Positions 33,146 through 45,703 of a stretch of 64,000 bases of DNA are shown in pieces (the first letter of the stretch is position 1; each line of letters opens with the position of its first letter). The notes under the pieces are model-generated. The model ran no database searches. It had not been told where the DNA came from and saw only the letters and a list, made by a program, of their open reading frames with translations. The position numbers and the translations under genes are program-made. Source of the stretch: Mactromeris polynyma (Eukaryota; Mollusca; Bivalvia; Venerida; Mactridae); assembly GCA_032209605.1 (NCBI GenBank), contig JASFXZ010000001.1, forward strand, positions 41,606,619-41,670,618, in the 5' to 3' direction.

Positions 33146-35530
33146 TAGCAAATTAAATTGTGCTAAAACACAGAAATTGGGAGCCAAGTATTGGTCATGG
33201 ATTACTCGGTCAGTCACTGTAATTAAGCTACCTGTATGCATAATACACAATTGCGTAAATATGGTTATGAAAAACAAAAAAAATAAAACTCAAACATAAG
33301 CAAGAATGGGAAGCATTTGTTTGCACTTTATGTTGTTGTTTTTTTAAAGTTTTTAATATATTACACCTCAAAACTGACTCTTTGGCATGTGGAAATACCG
33401 CAAGATTCAGGACCACAAATGTTCAAGAACACATAATTTATTCGGGGGGAGCATTATAATGCCCCCCCCCCCCGGACTCTAGATTACTTGTCTATACTTA
33501 CACGCCTGTCAATGCTAGCCTGAATGTGTAATTGTATTACTGTTTATTTATATACAGCTATAATTGTTTACCATTATCAAACCACGAGATAATTGGCTTT
33601 CATGTTTAGTCTACATTAAATACAATATTTGATAAACCATCTAACGTGAATTATGCAATTATCTTAAAGATTTAGTTTTCAATTTATCGAGTAATTTTTT
33701 TGTGTGTGTGTGGGGGGTGGGGGCGGAAACTATAATGACGCTGACTGATATAAGTCTTATTGTACACTGGTTGATGGCTTATACTTTGACAAATATAAAA
33801 CTTCACTATTCAAATTGATTTGTTACATATATCTTTCTCTTAAAAAAAACGCCATATCGTAACTGCAATACTGTTGCAGACGGGGTTAAAAGCTACACGA
33901 CTGATAGCAAAAAATACTCCTGTATCGACGCAATTCAAAATATTGTACAGCTTTGCTATCATCAATCCAAATTATACAGTACAATGTACAAATAGCGTAA
34001 TATCTCTATATCGTACTTAAGGATTTAAATACGAGACATTGAACGTATGTTTATATAATACTTCTGGTCTATATTTACCTTATACGCATATAGTTATTAT
34101 CAGTCCATTGATCTTTGATCAATAAATTTGTATTGAGTTATATCTGTGGGGTAAAGTTTCGGTAGGCTTAGAAGTCTTGATCAGTAATTAAAACTTCCGA
34201 CATTCTTTTTCACAAATCAATAAGAAAATCGAGATGTAAAAACTTGAGTAAAGAAAATATCAGTTACAAATGTATGGTTTAATATTTCCATTGACAATTA
34301 AACCTGTCAACGATTTATTAGGCTTGAATAATGTGTGAGGTTCATTAACTTAAATTTCATCAATTTGCATGTATTCCATTATCATTATTCTTAATGAATT
34401 AATAATTGAATAACTACAGCATGTGTTTTAATAATCTATAAGCATAAACCATTAAAATCAGAATACATCAAACACATATATGTGTATATTATTGGGTGAA
34501 ATGTGATTCACGACGTCTCACTACAATGACAGGAAATGACTTACAGTTCATAAGAGGATTAACCAACCACTTCCCATATTAATAATAAACGTTTACAAGG
34601 ACTTGGATGTGTGGTGTACACTGTGGTAATTTCCTCACATGTATTTGCTTTCTCTCCTTGGATTGATTGTGAAATCTTGGATTAACATCTTAAATTAGGT
34701 TAGTAGACTGATACTATACAGTGTTCCTGTGATAAATCATACATCAATGTTTATCGTTTCATCTGATTTCCTGTCTAAATAAAAATTCTTTATCATAGTT
34801 TGAAAAGACGAAGCACACTGCAATGTACATCACATACTGTGTGTTTGCAGTACAAGAATCAAAAGTTATGTGAAAGATAAAATGACATATATGCAGTGTT
34901 TTGATGAATTAGTCTCATATTTGAAAAATTGTTACAAAACTGTATTTGTAATACATGTACTACTGTAGACTGTACCAGTGATTATTTGAACTAATGTTTT
35001 GGTTTATATTGTATATGAATGGCAGGGACTTCTTAGCTATTACATGATATTATACGTCAAGTTCATATTTGGTATGTACTACTTTATAAATCATAAACTT
35101 AACAGGAAGTTAATATTAATAGGTATACCTTTATACATGTACCATATCAAGTTTAAGATCAGAAAGTAGAGAACATGAATACCAACCTTGAGGTGATAGG
35201 CTTAAAGACGTGGGGTGAGGTGACATGCACGAAACCAGAGGGGGACCGGTTGTTCAGATCCCCTGGAATTTGGCAAAATAAGGTTGTCCATATCTAATAG
35301 AACAAGAGGGGTTCCAAATTCAAGGGACTGGGCCTCACTTTTTTTGTCCAAAATTATTATAAGAAAATGCATTGCATTGCAAAATCTGCAAAAAGACAAA
35401 TTGCCTAATTCCTCTGTTTCAGCTAGCCCGCTATACTCCCTCCTGGGACAAAATATTGATATGTGTGGAACATTACTTCATACTTCACAATTGTGCTAAT
35501 TCAGTTTCATTGAATCCCTTGAATAACAGA
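33146..35530. other. No gene recognised
   Basis: The sequence is AT-rich, with a homopolymer C run (33462-33473) and a G/T-rich patch (33700-33725). The segment 35215-35430 contains an imperfect inverted pair (CCCTGGAATTTGG and CCAAATTCAAGGG). Nothing else is supported. Confidence 0.4.
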
Positions 35531-35534
35531 AGAT

Positions 35535-35900
35535 TGTCTTGAGTTCTCCCCCTTTATCCCTTCTACAGTTCTCTCCCTTTAACTGTTCTATAGTATATCT
35601 AAAGTATAATTATGCTATATATGACAGTTCTTTAGAAGAGATAAAGGGGGAGAACTCGAGAAGAGATAAAGGGAGAGAACTGTAGAAGAGATAAGGGAGA
35701 GAACTTTAGAAGAGATAAAGGGAGAAGAGAACTCTAGAAGAGATAAAGGGAGATAACTCGAGAAGAGATAAGGGAGATAACTTGAGAAGAGATAAAGAGA
35801 GAACTCTAGAAGAGATATAGGGAGAGAACTCTAGAATATATAAAGGGAGAGAACTCTAGAATAGATAAAGGGAGAGAGCTCATGCAATCTCCTGTGTCTT
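35535..35900. mobile_element. Foldback element with expanded arm repeat
   Basis: The left arm (GAGTTCTCCCCCTTTATCC, then TTCTACAGTTCTCTCCC) faces a right arm that has grown into about ten head-to-tail copies of a 24-25-base unit (AGAGATAAAGGGAGAGAAC, then TCTAGA) between 35633 and 35880. It ends CAATCTCCTGTG. The other copies of the family have only two units per arm. Confidence 0.75.
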
Positions 35901-37117
35901 AAATTGTATTGAATTCTGCCCATTGCATTAAATACTTGGTGCCCTTTTCTGTGACTGACATATGTGTGAGGTATGGCCCTGAGTCTGAGACTCACCTTGT
36001 TGACCTGCTGAACATATGCGTTAAGTTCTATTGGAATTCCTTGAATCATCTAAAGCGATGTTGCACTCTTTTCTCAGATGGCTATATGGTTGCGAGTTTC
36101 AGACTACCCAAATTTCATTTTACAAAAAAAAATTCTGTTAGCTTGATAATGACTTGTTTATAAACCAAAAGTAAATAGACACAGCGTCTGTAAAATGCAA
36201 CATGCCTTGGCTTGTTAGTTAGGAGAAATACGGTAGTTGATTTTAGTTTCCAAATTTAAGTACTAAGGGATTTTGACAGATCAGCAAAGGTTTCTAGTTG
36301 ATCATGTTTTGATAAAAAGCATGGAATGACATTCAATTTCATGATTTCTAAAATGTTTTTCATGTGTTTTCATGCCAGAAATCATTTTCCTGTAATTCCA
36401 CTGTTTAAAAGCCAAGAGTTCTTCAGATAGTGATCATTCTTCGAAGAAATTTAGGAGGTCATAAATGTCTTATTTATCGCATATTTTGCCATATTCTGTG
36501 AAATAAGAATTATTTTCGTCTGCACAAATGTCATTCCTTAATAAATAAAAAAGTACTTAACAAAAAGTATTTTTACATATATTAATTACAAGAAATATGT
36601 AATGTCACTTTAAAAGCTTATTACCAATATGACTCTTATAGGTGTTTCATGCAGACTAAATAATGTAAAAACAGACATTGTGATTACTATATGCCTCCTG
36701 TTTAGGGAACGTATAAAAACCCATTTTAGCTTTATATATACAGTGTTAATTATTTGATACTGCAACATCCTGAAGTTTTACTTTTAATGTTTATTGTGCA
36801 TATTGAATTGGAATTGTTGTAATTCAAAATTTCTTGAGAACATATTAACCATTGAAGGTTGACATTCTATAAAATAAATTATACAGTCACTGTATTAAAT
36901 ATTGAACACCGTGTATTGTCATTTATTGATCTACACCGATTTTGTTTTGTTGTATACATTTGAAATTCTGAATATGGAATGTGTCAATATTTTATCTATA
37001 CATGGAACTAAATCTTGCTCAGACAGAAAATAATGCAACATGCGACTATGGACAATACATGCCATTAAAGTTAACAATGCATCAACTGTTTCAATCAAAA
37101 ACACTGTCAGAACAATA

Positions 37118-37270
37118 TAGTGAAGCCTAGATAATAAGACCACCATTCAGGTTCCGAAGAAAGTTGGTGTAAGTTAGTGAGGTGGTCTGATACTTGGACC
37201 ATGAAAAAAGTGTCTTATATTAATGAGATGGTCTTTATTTTGGGGGTGGTCATAAAATGAGGTCTTACTG
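37118..37270 (+). mobile_element. Pogo-like MITE, diverged
   Basis: The left end is decayed (TAGTGAAGCCTAGATAATAA) and the right end is GAGGTCTTACTG followed by TA. It lies 68 bases from the next copy. Confidence 0.65.
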
Positions 37271-37338
37271 TAAATGTTGATATTGAACAATGCATAATGT
37301 TTTTTCGATAACATGCAAAATTGCCAGGATGAATTATA

Positions 37339-37501
37339 CAGTAAAACCTCAATGATAAAGTCACCATTTGGACTCTTGAAAAGGGGTCTTCTTAATGAGT
37401 TGGTCTTAATATCGAGGTTGAATACAGAGCAAAACAGTGAAAATGGACTTATTATTGAAGTGGTCTTGTTGTCGAGGTGTTCTTTAGGTAAAGTATTACT
37501 G
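37339..37501 (+). mobile_element. Pogo-like MITE, 163 bp
   Basis: It starts CAGTAAAACCTCAATGATAA and ends AAAGTATTACTG, with TA on both sides. Confidence 0.75.
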
Positions 37502-38639
37502 TACACAGAGAATACGCTAGTTTTATATCAGCACAAACTATACAAGAGAAATATGTGTCTGTGTTACATCTGAATCTGAATACCCTACAATTAATGTATG
37601 TAGCCCATAAGGTCTGAGATTTGCAAGTTATGTTCAAGATGGGATAAATAATATAAGCCTAGGCAGGTCATGAATATTTGAGTGTTACCATGAATGTTTC
37701 ATTGAAATATGGCATATATGACATAGAGGATTGCACATCCAAATCTCTGTTGATGTAATAAAACATTTCATTACACATTATTGCCCCCTCATGGGCGCAA
37801 GATTATAGCTCTGTATAGAGAAAACTTGCTGTTATCTAAATTATGTATTCTAGCAGCTAATGGAGTGAGCAGCCATATATGAAGCTGTTCTTATGGGTTG
37901 CTATTTATTACTTATTTAAATGAACAGGTTGTTTTGACAGAACAATTGGTACTACATGTATTAAAACTTTGAAAATTTGTGAATTCTCATGAAATTGTGT
38001 GAATTTTACTGCTTGTCCTTGTATGTTTGTTTATAATCAAACTTTTATTTCATGAAATGAGTCGTATAAGTTTGATGTACTGATAATGTATAAAACAGGT
38101 GATTGACAATGAATTTAACTGTATTTGTAGTTATAAGTTACATTTATATGCAACACTGTGACACATGATACATTTTGATAAAATCTAGACCTTTTTTGTT
38201 TTTGTTTCAATGTTCTCTTGTAAAAGCTTGGATAGTATTAAGTTTTTACAGTTGAAATGAATACTACTTTCCTTCAAAAGATATTATTTGTGAATGGAAA
38301 GTAACAAATATGCTACCATAGTTTGCTTATTCGTCTGATGTAATGTCAATTATTTGTGTGATATTAAGTTTTATTTATTTAGAAAATAATTTGATATACA
38401 TTGTACTTGCAATAATACATATTTTATATAGGCTATTGTCTAAATCGGTTTTCATCAGAAATACAATGTAGTAATAGGAGTCAGGAAATATCATACAATA
38501 TGCAATATATCAATTTAATCAATTAGGAAATACAGCTGGGAGTACCACTCTGTCTAAGAGAATTTAAAAAAGCTTGGTATGAAATATGATTAATTTTTTC
38601 AAGTTATTCAAGACTTGAAAAACAAGAAATATCTTGAAA

Positions 38640-38876
38640 ATAGATGGTCGGCACAATTTGAAGGTTAAGATTTGTTGTGCAATATAAAATATGCCGAGAT
38701 ATTACGATTGCTGGTCACTCCAGATGCAAAATGGATTTAAGTAAATTCACCATTACAAACGTTGAACAATGAAGATAAATTGCCTTGGTGGTTAACATAA
38801 GATTCGATTGGTTTACATAACACTGATATGCAAATAGCAAAATCATGTAAGTACAGCTGTGCCGAAAAATTGAAAC
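38640..38876 (+). repeat. Dispersed repeat containing ATGCAAAT, copy 1
   Basis: It shares ordered blocks with 49105-49335 (same strand) and 57325-57640 (opposite strand): AAGGTTAAGATTTGTTGTGC, GATTGCTGGTCACTCCAGAT, a GATTGGTTTACATAACACTG type block, then ATATGCAAATAGCAAA. The family is unknown. Confidence 0.65.
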
Positions 38877-39495
38877 AAAAACCTGACCTTACCGACCCAT
38901 TTTTTAAAATTGAAAATTCTCTTTGTAATCAGAAACAAACATATTGCTTTTTTGGCCTTACTTCACAAACATCAATATCTATATTTAACCACAATAAAAC
39001 AACCAATTAATAAATTTCAATATAACATTAAACTATTAAATTATGTACTCTTGCACTGTTGTATTATAGTTTTGAAATAGTTTCTGCATGACGTAAATAA
39101 ATTGTTAGTGAGTAACAGTAGTGCAGTGAGTAACAGTTGCAATCCAGTTAATACAAAAACACTGTTACTTTTATCATTTATTTATTTACGTGATTGTAGT
39201 AAAAAAGAACATTGTGTGAAATTTCATAACCCCTTTGCATGAAAGTGAAAGGAATATAAGTTTAAGGTCAGCTGTTGTTTATGTCTTACTGCTCCATAAA
39301 TCTGGAAAAGTTATGTTGCTATCAGCTGTCTGGTGTTTTTGTAACAACTGTAAACATAACAGCACTTATTGTATTCAAAGGCAAGGGGCAGTTTGAAGAT
39401 GCAAGAACATGTATACATAATTGTGGGCTATAACAAATAAATTTGGAACAAGCCTTCATTAGTACTTATAGTACCATATGTTGTTCTCTATACAT
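38877..39495. other. No gene recognised
   Basis: The sequence is AT-rich, with a short local duplication of AGTGAGTAACAGT near 39107-39137. No other structure was seen. Confidence 0.4.
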
Positions 39496-39765
39496 GCAGG
39501 GATGGTTCTAGGTTTCAGGTGTGGGGGGGCGTAATGTTTTGTTAAATTTTTGGTATTGCTCAAACCTAAGTTATTAAATGGCAATGACTGTCTTTGATTC
39601 TTTGTTTCATCATCATTATAGAATGTAATTCTACAATAAATCAGAATCATCGCTTATTTGAAAATCTTATGATTAAAGCTCTCTGATATTTTCATATTTA
39701 TACTCGGACATGCATGTAAAATTGGGGAATATAAGGCCCCCCCCCCCCTGGATCTGCTCGTGACT
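39496..39765 (+). repeat. Dispersed repeat ending in a C run and GGATCTGCT, copy 1
   Basis: It aligns in the same orientation with 58268-58567 through a G run, TTGCTCAA, CATTATAGAAT, CTTATTTGAAAATCTTAT, ATTTATACTC and a CTGGATCTGCT / CTAGATCTGCT end. G-rich left and C-rich right ends suggest short inverted termini. Confidence 0.65.
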
Positions 39766-40089
39766 TGTAGATTTTGGTTTTATATGTAAATTATTTTACA
39801 TGAAGGAGGTACATGAATAATTTGCACAGTTGCATTTTTGGCTTCCGTTCAAGAAGAAAGGATGTTATATAAATCTTAACAACTTGTCTGTACCTAACAT
39901 CATAAACTGGCACATTTTAAGACATACAAAAAAATCATTAAAATATTTTCATAATTTTGCCCCACTTTGAAATAGAAGAGGTTACAACTTTGTAGGTTGA
40001 ATTATTTGGAGACCATTTCATTTTTAAAAAATAACTTTGTAACACTTGGGCATACTTAATATATGGCCTGTGATTGTCACTGCATGTTT

Positions 40090-40255
40090 TTTTATCTCAG
40101 TTTGCATCAAGCAACTGACAACTTGTCCACATGTGGAGGACATGACTGTAGCCAATTTCGTGAAAGAACATAACCTGCCCTAATCGGGAATCGAACCCTG
40201 ATCTGCCGAGTGACAGTCTAGCCCTCTACCAACTGAGATACGGTAGCTGGGTGGG
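40090..40255 (-). mobile_element. tRNA-derived SINE (minus strand)
   Basis: On the minus strand, CCGTATCTCAGTTGGTAGAG (A-box-like) and GGGTTCGATTCCCG (B-box) form a tRNA head. The anticodon loop reads ACTGTCA (GTC) but its stem has two mismatches, so this is not a working tRNA. The body contains CCTCCACATGTGGACAAGTTG, which matches the body of the SINE at 45418-45692. Confidence 0.65.
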
Positions 40256-40305
40256 CTAAACATTGGTGTTGCAAGTTGCTGATTGTCTATATGCTTGGCA
40301 TTAGG

Positions 40306-41313
40306 GTGCCCCTGCTAAACAGGTTCATGAAGTTCATAAATAAGTTCATGAATAAGTTCATGAATAAATTAATTCATGAAAAGCAAAATTTAGGTTTCAT
40401 GAACTTCATGAACAAATTCATGAAAGGTTGTAATGAACATGTTGGAACATTATATATGTGCGTTAAATGGCACCATGATCTAACACAATCACACAAGATC
40501 ATGGTTAATATGTCTTTTGTGAACATGATGGATCATGTTTAAATATAATGACAGGTGATCAGTATACTTATGGTATTCCACCCGTTAATGAACTGGGTCG
40601 TTTCCATTGTATATGTATTGCTCAGTAGGCAAAATATAAAAGCTGTAACAAAATTTAATATCAAAATATTTTATCATTTATAATCTATTTAAATAATTAA
40701 ATCATATTCAAAATTGCTTCAACACGTTTTTCTAAAAACTAATAATTGCAATAATTAAAAAAAATGTAATTTTTCATAAAGGGAGGTAATTCAGTGACAA
40801 TATATTGAAAATAAATAATTAAGTTATAAAGAGACCAAAAATTACCATGATTTTGTTGCACAGTCGATATTATTATGTTTTACACAACACTATGCTAAAT
40901 TTTCCAGAAAAAAACTAATACTTAATATAAAAATGTATCTTTTCGCTATGGCGTAATATTGGTCCCAGACTTCATGAACCTAATAAACATTTCATGAATA
41001 GTTGACTTTTGTTGCCATAACAGTTCATGAACTAATAATATATTCATGAACTTATAGTTCATGAATTTGGAGTTCATGAATATTTATTTGATATTCATGA
41101 ATTATTTTGTCAATTCATGAACTAGGTCATGAAGTTTGTAAAGTTCTTGAATAATTTCATGAACTTCATGAATACCTGGTTCATGAATTTTGGAGTTCAT
41201 GAATATTTAATTGATATTCATGAATTATTTTGTCAATTCATGAACTAGTTCATGAAGTTCATGAAGTTCAATAACTTCATGAAGTTCATGAACCTGTTTC
41301 ACCGGGGTGGATA
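40306..41313. mobile_element. 1-kb element built of TTCATGAA palindromes with inverted ends
   Basis: I count 25 copies of TTCATGAA, in two clusters (40322-40430 and 40973-41305) either side of an AT-rich middle. The two outer ends are inverted copies of each other: CCCC, four variable bases, then AAACAGGTTCATGAA. No coding frame of note is present. The same terminal word type (CCCCGCTGA near TTCATGAA) occurs at the inner edge of the LINE-flanking repeats. Confidence 0.7.
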
Positions 41314-42299
41314 CCAGGACTGTTTTGTCAAGTTAATATGACTGGCTGTGGTAATACCCAACACACCCAACTGTAATGCACTTATCAATATTTTTGATCC
41401 GCAGGGATACACAGGACTTTAGACGGACGATGATTCCTGACAGGTGGAAATATGACTCACAGTATGAGTCGGGGTCCTGGGAAATAGACTTTGACCTGAT
41501 TTTTAATAGATCCCGAAAGTGGGGTATTAGCATTCTCCCACTTTGGAGATGGGGATTTTGACAAAATACTTGGCTCTTGGGGAGTTAACCACAAAAAAGA
41601 CAAATTTGTCTAATCCCCAAGGGTCAGCCAGCTGAATAATGATAGGTGATAGGTGCATGAGTTGGACCCAGGTTCTGATAGGTCTCAGTTAGATTCAGAT
41701 GTGAAATTTATAATCAAGAATGATATTAAATCGAATGTTGCTACTAAGTAACAAATCGGTCACATCATTTCAGTATGTCAGATACACCTCTCTTTGTGTG
41801 GGTCATTTGTAGACAAATTTAGAGCAAGTGACATATATTATGTAATGCACAGTGTGTATGTAACATATATTACAGCAATTCAATGTATGTGTAACAGGAT
41901 TCTGCTTGTCAATGTTTATGACAGTTATGTTACTGCTTGTTAACAATTCATGGTAACAATATTGTACCATAATGTAATTGACGTGTGTCCTTTACCATAT
42001 ATCCTCAAATAAGTGCTCTGATGTACAGATGCAATTTAACACAGGATGTGTTTATATAAGTTGTTACTGGTTACACAATAGACTTTGAGTTATAACTTCA
42101 TACAAGTATCTTAGATCCATCTTAACAAACAATTGGACGTTAATTTCCCCAACAAAACCGTAGCAGTGAAGATGGTTATAACGAGTTAAAATGGGGAGGG
42201 GCATCCCCCCCACTCTTAAAGGGGAGTGGCTTATAGATTGTAGTGAGTTGTATATGAGATGTTCTACAACAAAACCTGTATTTATATAAGTGACAGAAA
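41314..42299. other. Dispersed-repeat text, no gene
   Basis: 41390-41640 shares, reversed, words with 22110-22320 (for example AGTGGGGTATTAGCAT), and shares GGATACACAGGACTTTAG with the minus strand near 17730-17750. No coding function is supported. Confidence 0.35.
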
Positions 42300-42344
42300 A
42301 ATCTGTTTTCATTGGTAAAATGTTATATTGTTTAACCAGGTTTT

Positions 42345-43010
42345 CAATGATAACCAGGTTATTGGAATGGTGTGTGTCTTTGGCGAATAACTTGAGTTTC
42401 GTTGATCATATTGAAACCAAACTTGGTGTATAATAAGAACATGTGGAGAGCTTGCCAGTTCTGTCAAAGGTAAAGGTCACTGATACTAAAAATAGAAATT
42501 TGGTTTCCGGCGAGAAACTTTATTTTCGTTGGTCATATTGACATCAAACTTGGTGTATAGTAAGAACATGTAGAGAGCTCGCTTGGGATTGCTTTTGGAC
42601 TCGTTCCGTCCAAGGTCACTGTTACTGTTTCATTGATTATATTGTCATCAAATTTGTTTCTTTTTTTTAACAAGTTTTCAACGAAAAGAATGGTGATGTT
42701 GTTGGACTGGCGGCTTGGCAGGCGGCCATCAAACTGGGGGTTTCCGGCGAATAATTTTGAGTTTCATTAATTATACCCCAAACTTGGTGTATAGTAATAA
42801 GATGTGAAGAGTTCGTCTAGGATTGCTTTTGGGGCCGCTCCGCCAAAGGTCAAGGTTACCATTACTAAAAATAGAAAATTGGTTTCGGGCAAATAACTTT
42901 AGTTTCCTATGTCATCTTGACTAATTATAACAACATGTGAAGAGCTCGCTTGGGATCACTGTTGGGCCAACTCATGGTCTCTGTTACTAAAAATAGTAAT
43001 AGTTGAAAAC
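42345..43010 (+). repeat. Degenerate tandem repeat, about four units of 150-200 bases
   Basis: Recurring blocks are CAAACTTGGTGTATA, AAGAACATGT, GAGCTCGCTTGGGAT and ACTAAAAATAGAAA, each seen two to four times in order. This resembles a repeat type seen in other molluscan introns; no function is known to me. Confidence 0.6.
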
Positions 43011-43458
43011 CTGGTTTGAGGGCATTGCCCATTTCTTAATTGTTACAACTTTCAATTACAAATGTAGTACCAAATATATTAAAATCCGACGTGTACTTTT
43101 CTTTTCAAAGAGATTCCAACAAAATCTAAAAGTAAACAATAAAATGGTGAGGTTGCTAAAATTAATTCATTATAACACTTTACTAAAAAGTACATTAATT
43201 CTTCTAAAATTGTTTTTTTGAATGAAAAAACAACAACTCAATGCTTATAAATATTTTGATGTTTATTTAATGCTCAATATAATTAATCACATCTAATTCA
43301 CCAGAACACTTTAGAGAAAAACACTTAGTTTGTGACGGCAAAACCTTCATAGTGTTATATACTGACATTTATAACCAGTGTCACTGATACAGGTTGTATC
43401 ATGGAAACGCTCATATTCATGTATTAGTACTGAATCATTGAGTTTTTCCATGTTTCAA

Positions 43459-43598
43459 CCACAGGAGATTGTCACAAGTTCTTTCCCTTTATCCCTTCTA
43501 AGAGTTCTTAGTACTACTGGTATATATACTAGAGAAGGGATAAAGGGAGAGAACTCTAGATGTGATAAAGGGAGAGTACTCATGACCGACTCCTGTGG
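43459..43598. mobile_element. Foldback MITE, 140 bp, with TTTCAA target duplication
   Basis: This is the cleanest copy of the CCACAGGAG family. It starts CCACAGGAGATTGTCACAAG and ends GACTCCTGTGG. Direct repeats TTTCAA (43453-43458 and 43599-43604) flank it exactly. Each arm has two CTCCCTTTATCCC-type words. Confidence 0.8.
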
Positions 43599-44289
43599 TT
43601 TCAACACCCATTTCACAATATTATACAACATATTATAAGTAAATAGTCTGTATCCTTGAACCTTATTTATAATGGATGATGATACACTGTATAAGCCAGG
43701 CTTGATTTAATTTTCACAATTGTGTATCTAACAATAACATTATATTCATGAGATGCTTGAAGTATTTAAATAACTTTGATGTATCAAGTTTTGGGTACAT
43801 GTACAAGATTTGTGTTTAACATCAGAACAATTGACACATTGTTGTATTTTTGTTCTAGTTACGTTCGTTAACTTGTTTACATAGCCTTATTACTGTGTTT
43901 TGTTCATTGGAATACAAATTAAAACATGACAAAAACATTTGTTTTGTCTGTTTACAACTTGAAAAAATAACTAATAAACCATCCATACTACAATTATACA
44001 TGGGCAAGAGGATAGCTAGGTGTTTGACAGCAGTTATTCCACTAAATTAGGCGATTTTTGGATTTCAACTTAAGTAAGTGTTTTGTTTCTAAATGCTACA
44101 TGACAAGTAAGTGTTTTGTTTCTAAATTCTACATGGCAAGAAACTAGAATTACATCTTGATTAAAATGTTATATATCATGTTCAAGGTTATGCCATTTTT
44201 AGAGACTAAGGGAAGAATGGGCTTGCCCAACTGTGTTGCCTCTTTGAATAAAGTCTTTTTTTTCCAACAGTATTTCAATATACATTATT

Positions 44290-44375
44290 TATAGGCTTGA
44301 ACCTATATAATGTCACTTCCTCATTGGCAGTGCAAATTCTCTACCCACTGAATTAACCCAGCTAGCCAGATTTAT
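44290..44375 (-). mobile_element. tRNA-like SINE head fragment
   Basis: On the minus strand, TTAATTCAGTGGGTAGAG (A-box-like) and GGTTCAAGCC (B-box-like) flank a loop reading ACTGCCAA. The stems do not close, so this is a SINE head and not a gene. Confidence 0.4.
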
Positions 44376-44462
44376 CACAAATATAAAAACCTGAACAGAT
44401 TAAAAACAAAGATTTTGTTCATTGTTTTATAAGTTTCTTGAATTAACAGGACAATAAGAGGG

Positions 44463-44526
44463 TTCAACGCAAGACTATCGTAACTTGTATGTATTTATGT
44501 AGGAGTTACAATAGTCTTGCACTGAA
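44463..44526 (+). repeat. pre-miRNA-sized hairpin, 64 nt
   Basis: GCAAGACTATCGTAACT (44469-44485) pairs with AGTTACAATAGTCTTGC (44504-44520) with a single mismatch. After a symmetric two-base bulge the outer TTCA/TGAA also pairs. The loop is 18 bases. The size and pairing fit a microRNA precursor on either strand, but a short MITE remnant would look similar. Confidence 0.5.
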
Positions 44527-45417
44527 TTGCGATATTATACTGGACTTGGAAGTTTACTGTCAGTTACAGGGGACATGATGAACTAATGGGATATCATGTG
44601 AATCTAATAATTTTTCCTATGTGATTGTTTGGAATGCAAATTGCATCCATTATCATTGTACAAATGGTTATCATCCTTATTCAAAGTGGTTTCAATTTTT
44701 AACAATGTTTCATACAAAGTTTTGAGAATTTGATCATGAATCATGCATGAGGGATGAAAAAAATGATACAACTTTAATCTGGTTGTATCTGAGTTCTAAG
44801 AATGTCATCATATTACACCATAATTATGTTTCGAATGTTCAGAACTTTTTGAGTGACCCACAGTATTGTTCAGAGGGTCGTTACAATATCATAATGATTC
44901 AGGAAGATGTCATTATTTACCGGATGTGTTTTAAATCTGTTTTCAAGATGTATTGTTCAGTAACTTGCCTTCTTGGTAGATTTATACATGTAACAAGTTA
45001 AGTATGATAGTATGATGTGTTTTAGTGTATACACTTACACACAGTGCTTGATATGTGACATAAGTGGACAAATTTGTTGTGTGGTTTGTACAAGCTTAGA
45101 AGCACATGAGTTGTGCGTATATGGGAAGTGATGAAAGTAAATCCAGCCTGTCTGTATATGAACAAGAAAGCAGATTGACATGTTTCGCCTTTAGTCCTCT
45201 TGATGTATTTATTGCTAAACTGAATTTATAAAATCACTTCTATGTTTTGCTAATGTCTCTTTGATTGTAATACATATCTGTGACGAATTACTTTGTGTAC
45301 ATTTCTTTTCCTGGTTATATTGTTTAATACCGGGAACTTATTGCTTCGTAATGAACAAAGTTTTATATGGAGGGGTTTCTTCTTTCACAGGTATCTCTGT
45401 TTATTTATTATACTTTA

Positions 45418-45692
45418 TGTTTGTTTGTTTCATCGGGTTTAACGCCGTTTCTCAACAATATTTCAGTTATATACGGCGGCCGGTTCACCTTACCAGTTTT
45501 TCCTGGACTGAATTCTTACCAGTACTAACTTACCCTTCCACAAGGAGCCGGCAACTTCTCCACATGTGGAGGAAAATCGACATTTTAGTCAAATTTTCAA
45601 GGAAGGGTATGACCTGCCGCGACCGGAAATTGAACCCGGAGCGCCGGGTTCCAAGTCCAGCGCACTAACCACTGGACCACGGCCGCGGCTTC
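45418..45692 (-). mobile_element. Complete tRNA-derived SINE with 11-bp target duplication
   Basis: On the minus strand the order is: a head with GTGGTCCAGTGGTTAG (A box) and GGGTTCAATTTCC (B-box-like); a body with CCTCCACATGTGGAG; the 3' module GCCGTATATAACTGAAATAT and GGCGTTAAACC; and a tail of CAAACAAACA. The direct repeat ATTATACTTTA (45407-45417 and 45693-45703) flanks it. This is the best-preserved SINE of the window. Confidence 0.85.
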
Positions 45693-45703
45693 ATTATACT
45701 TTA

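Noticed and set aside
33462..33473. C homopolymer as a regulatory element
   Set aside because: Short C runs recur in this window at repeat edges. There is no context to support a function.
40175..40252. tRNA-Asp gene on the minus strand
   Set aside because: The anticodon stem has two mismatches, and the body continues as a SINE shared with 45418-45692.
45261..45668. 135-codon open frame
   Set aside because: Most of it is the antisense of a SINE with clear target duplications. It has no protein-family motif.
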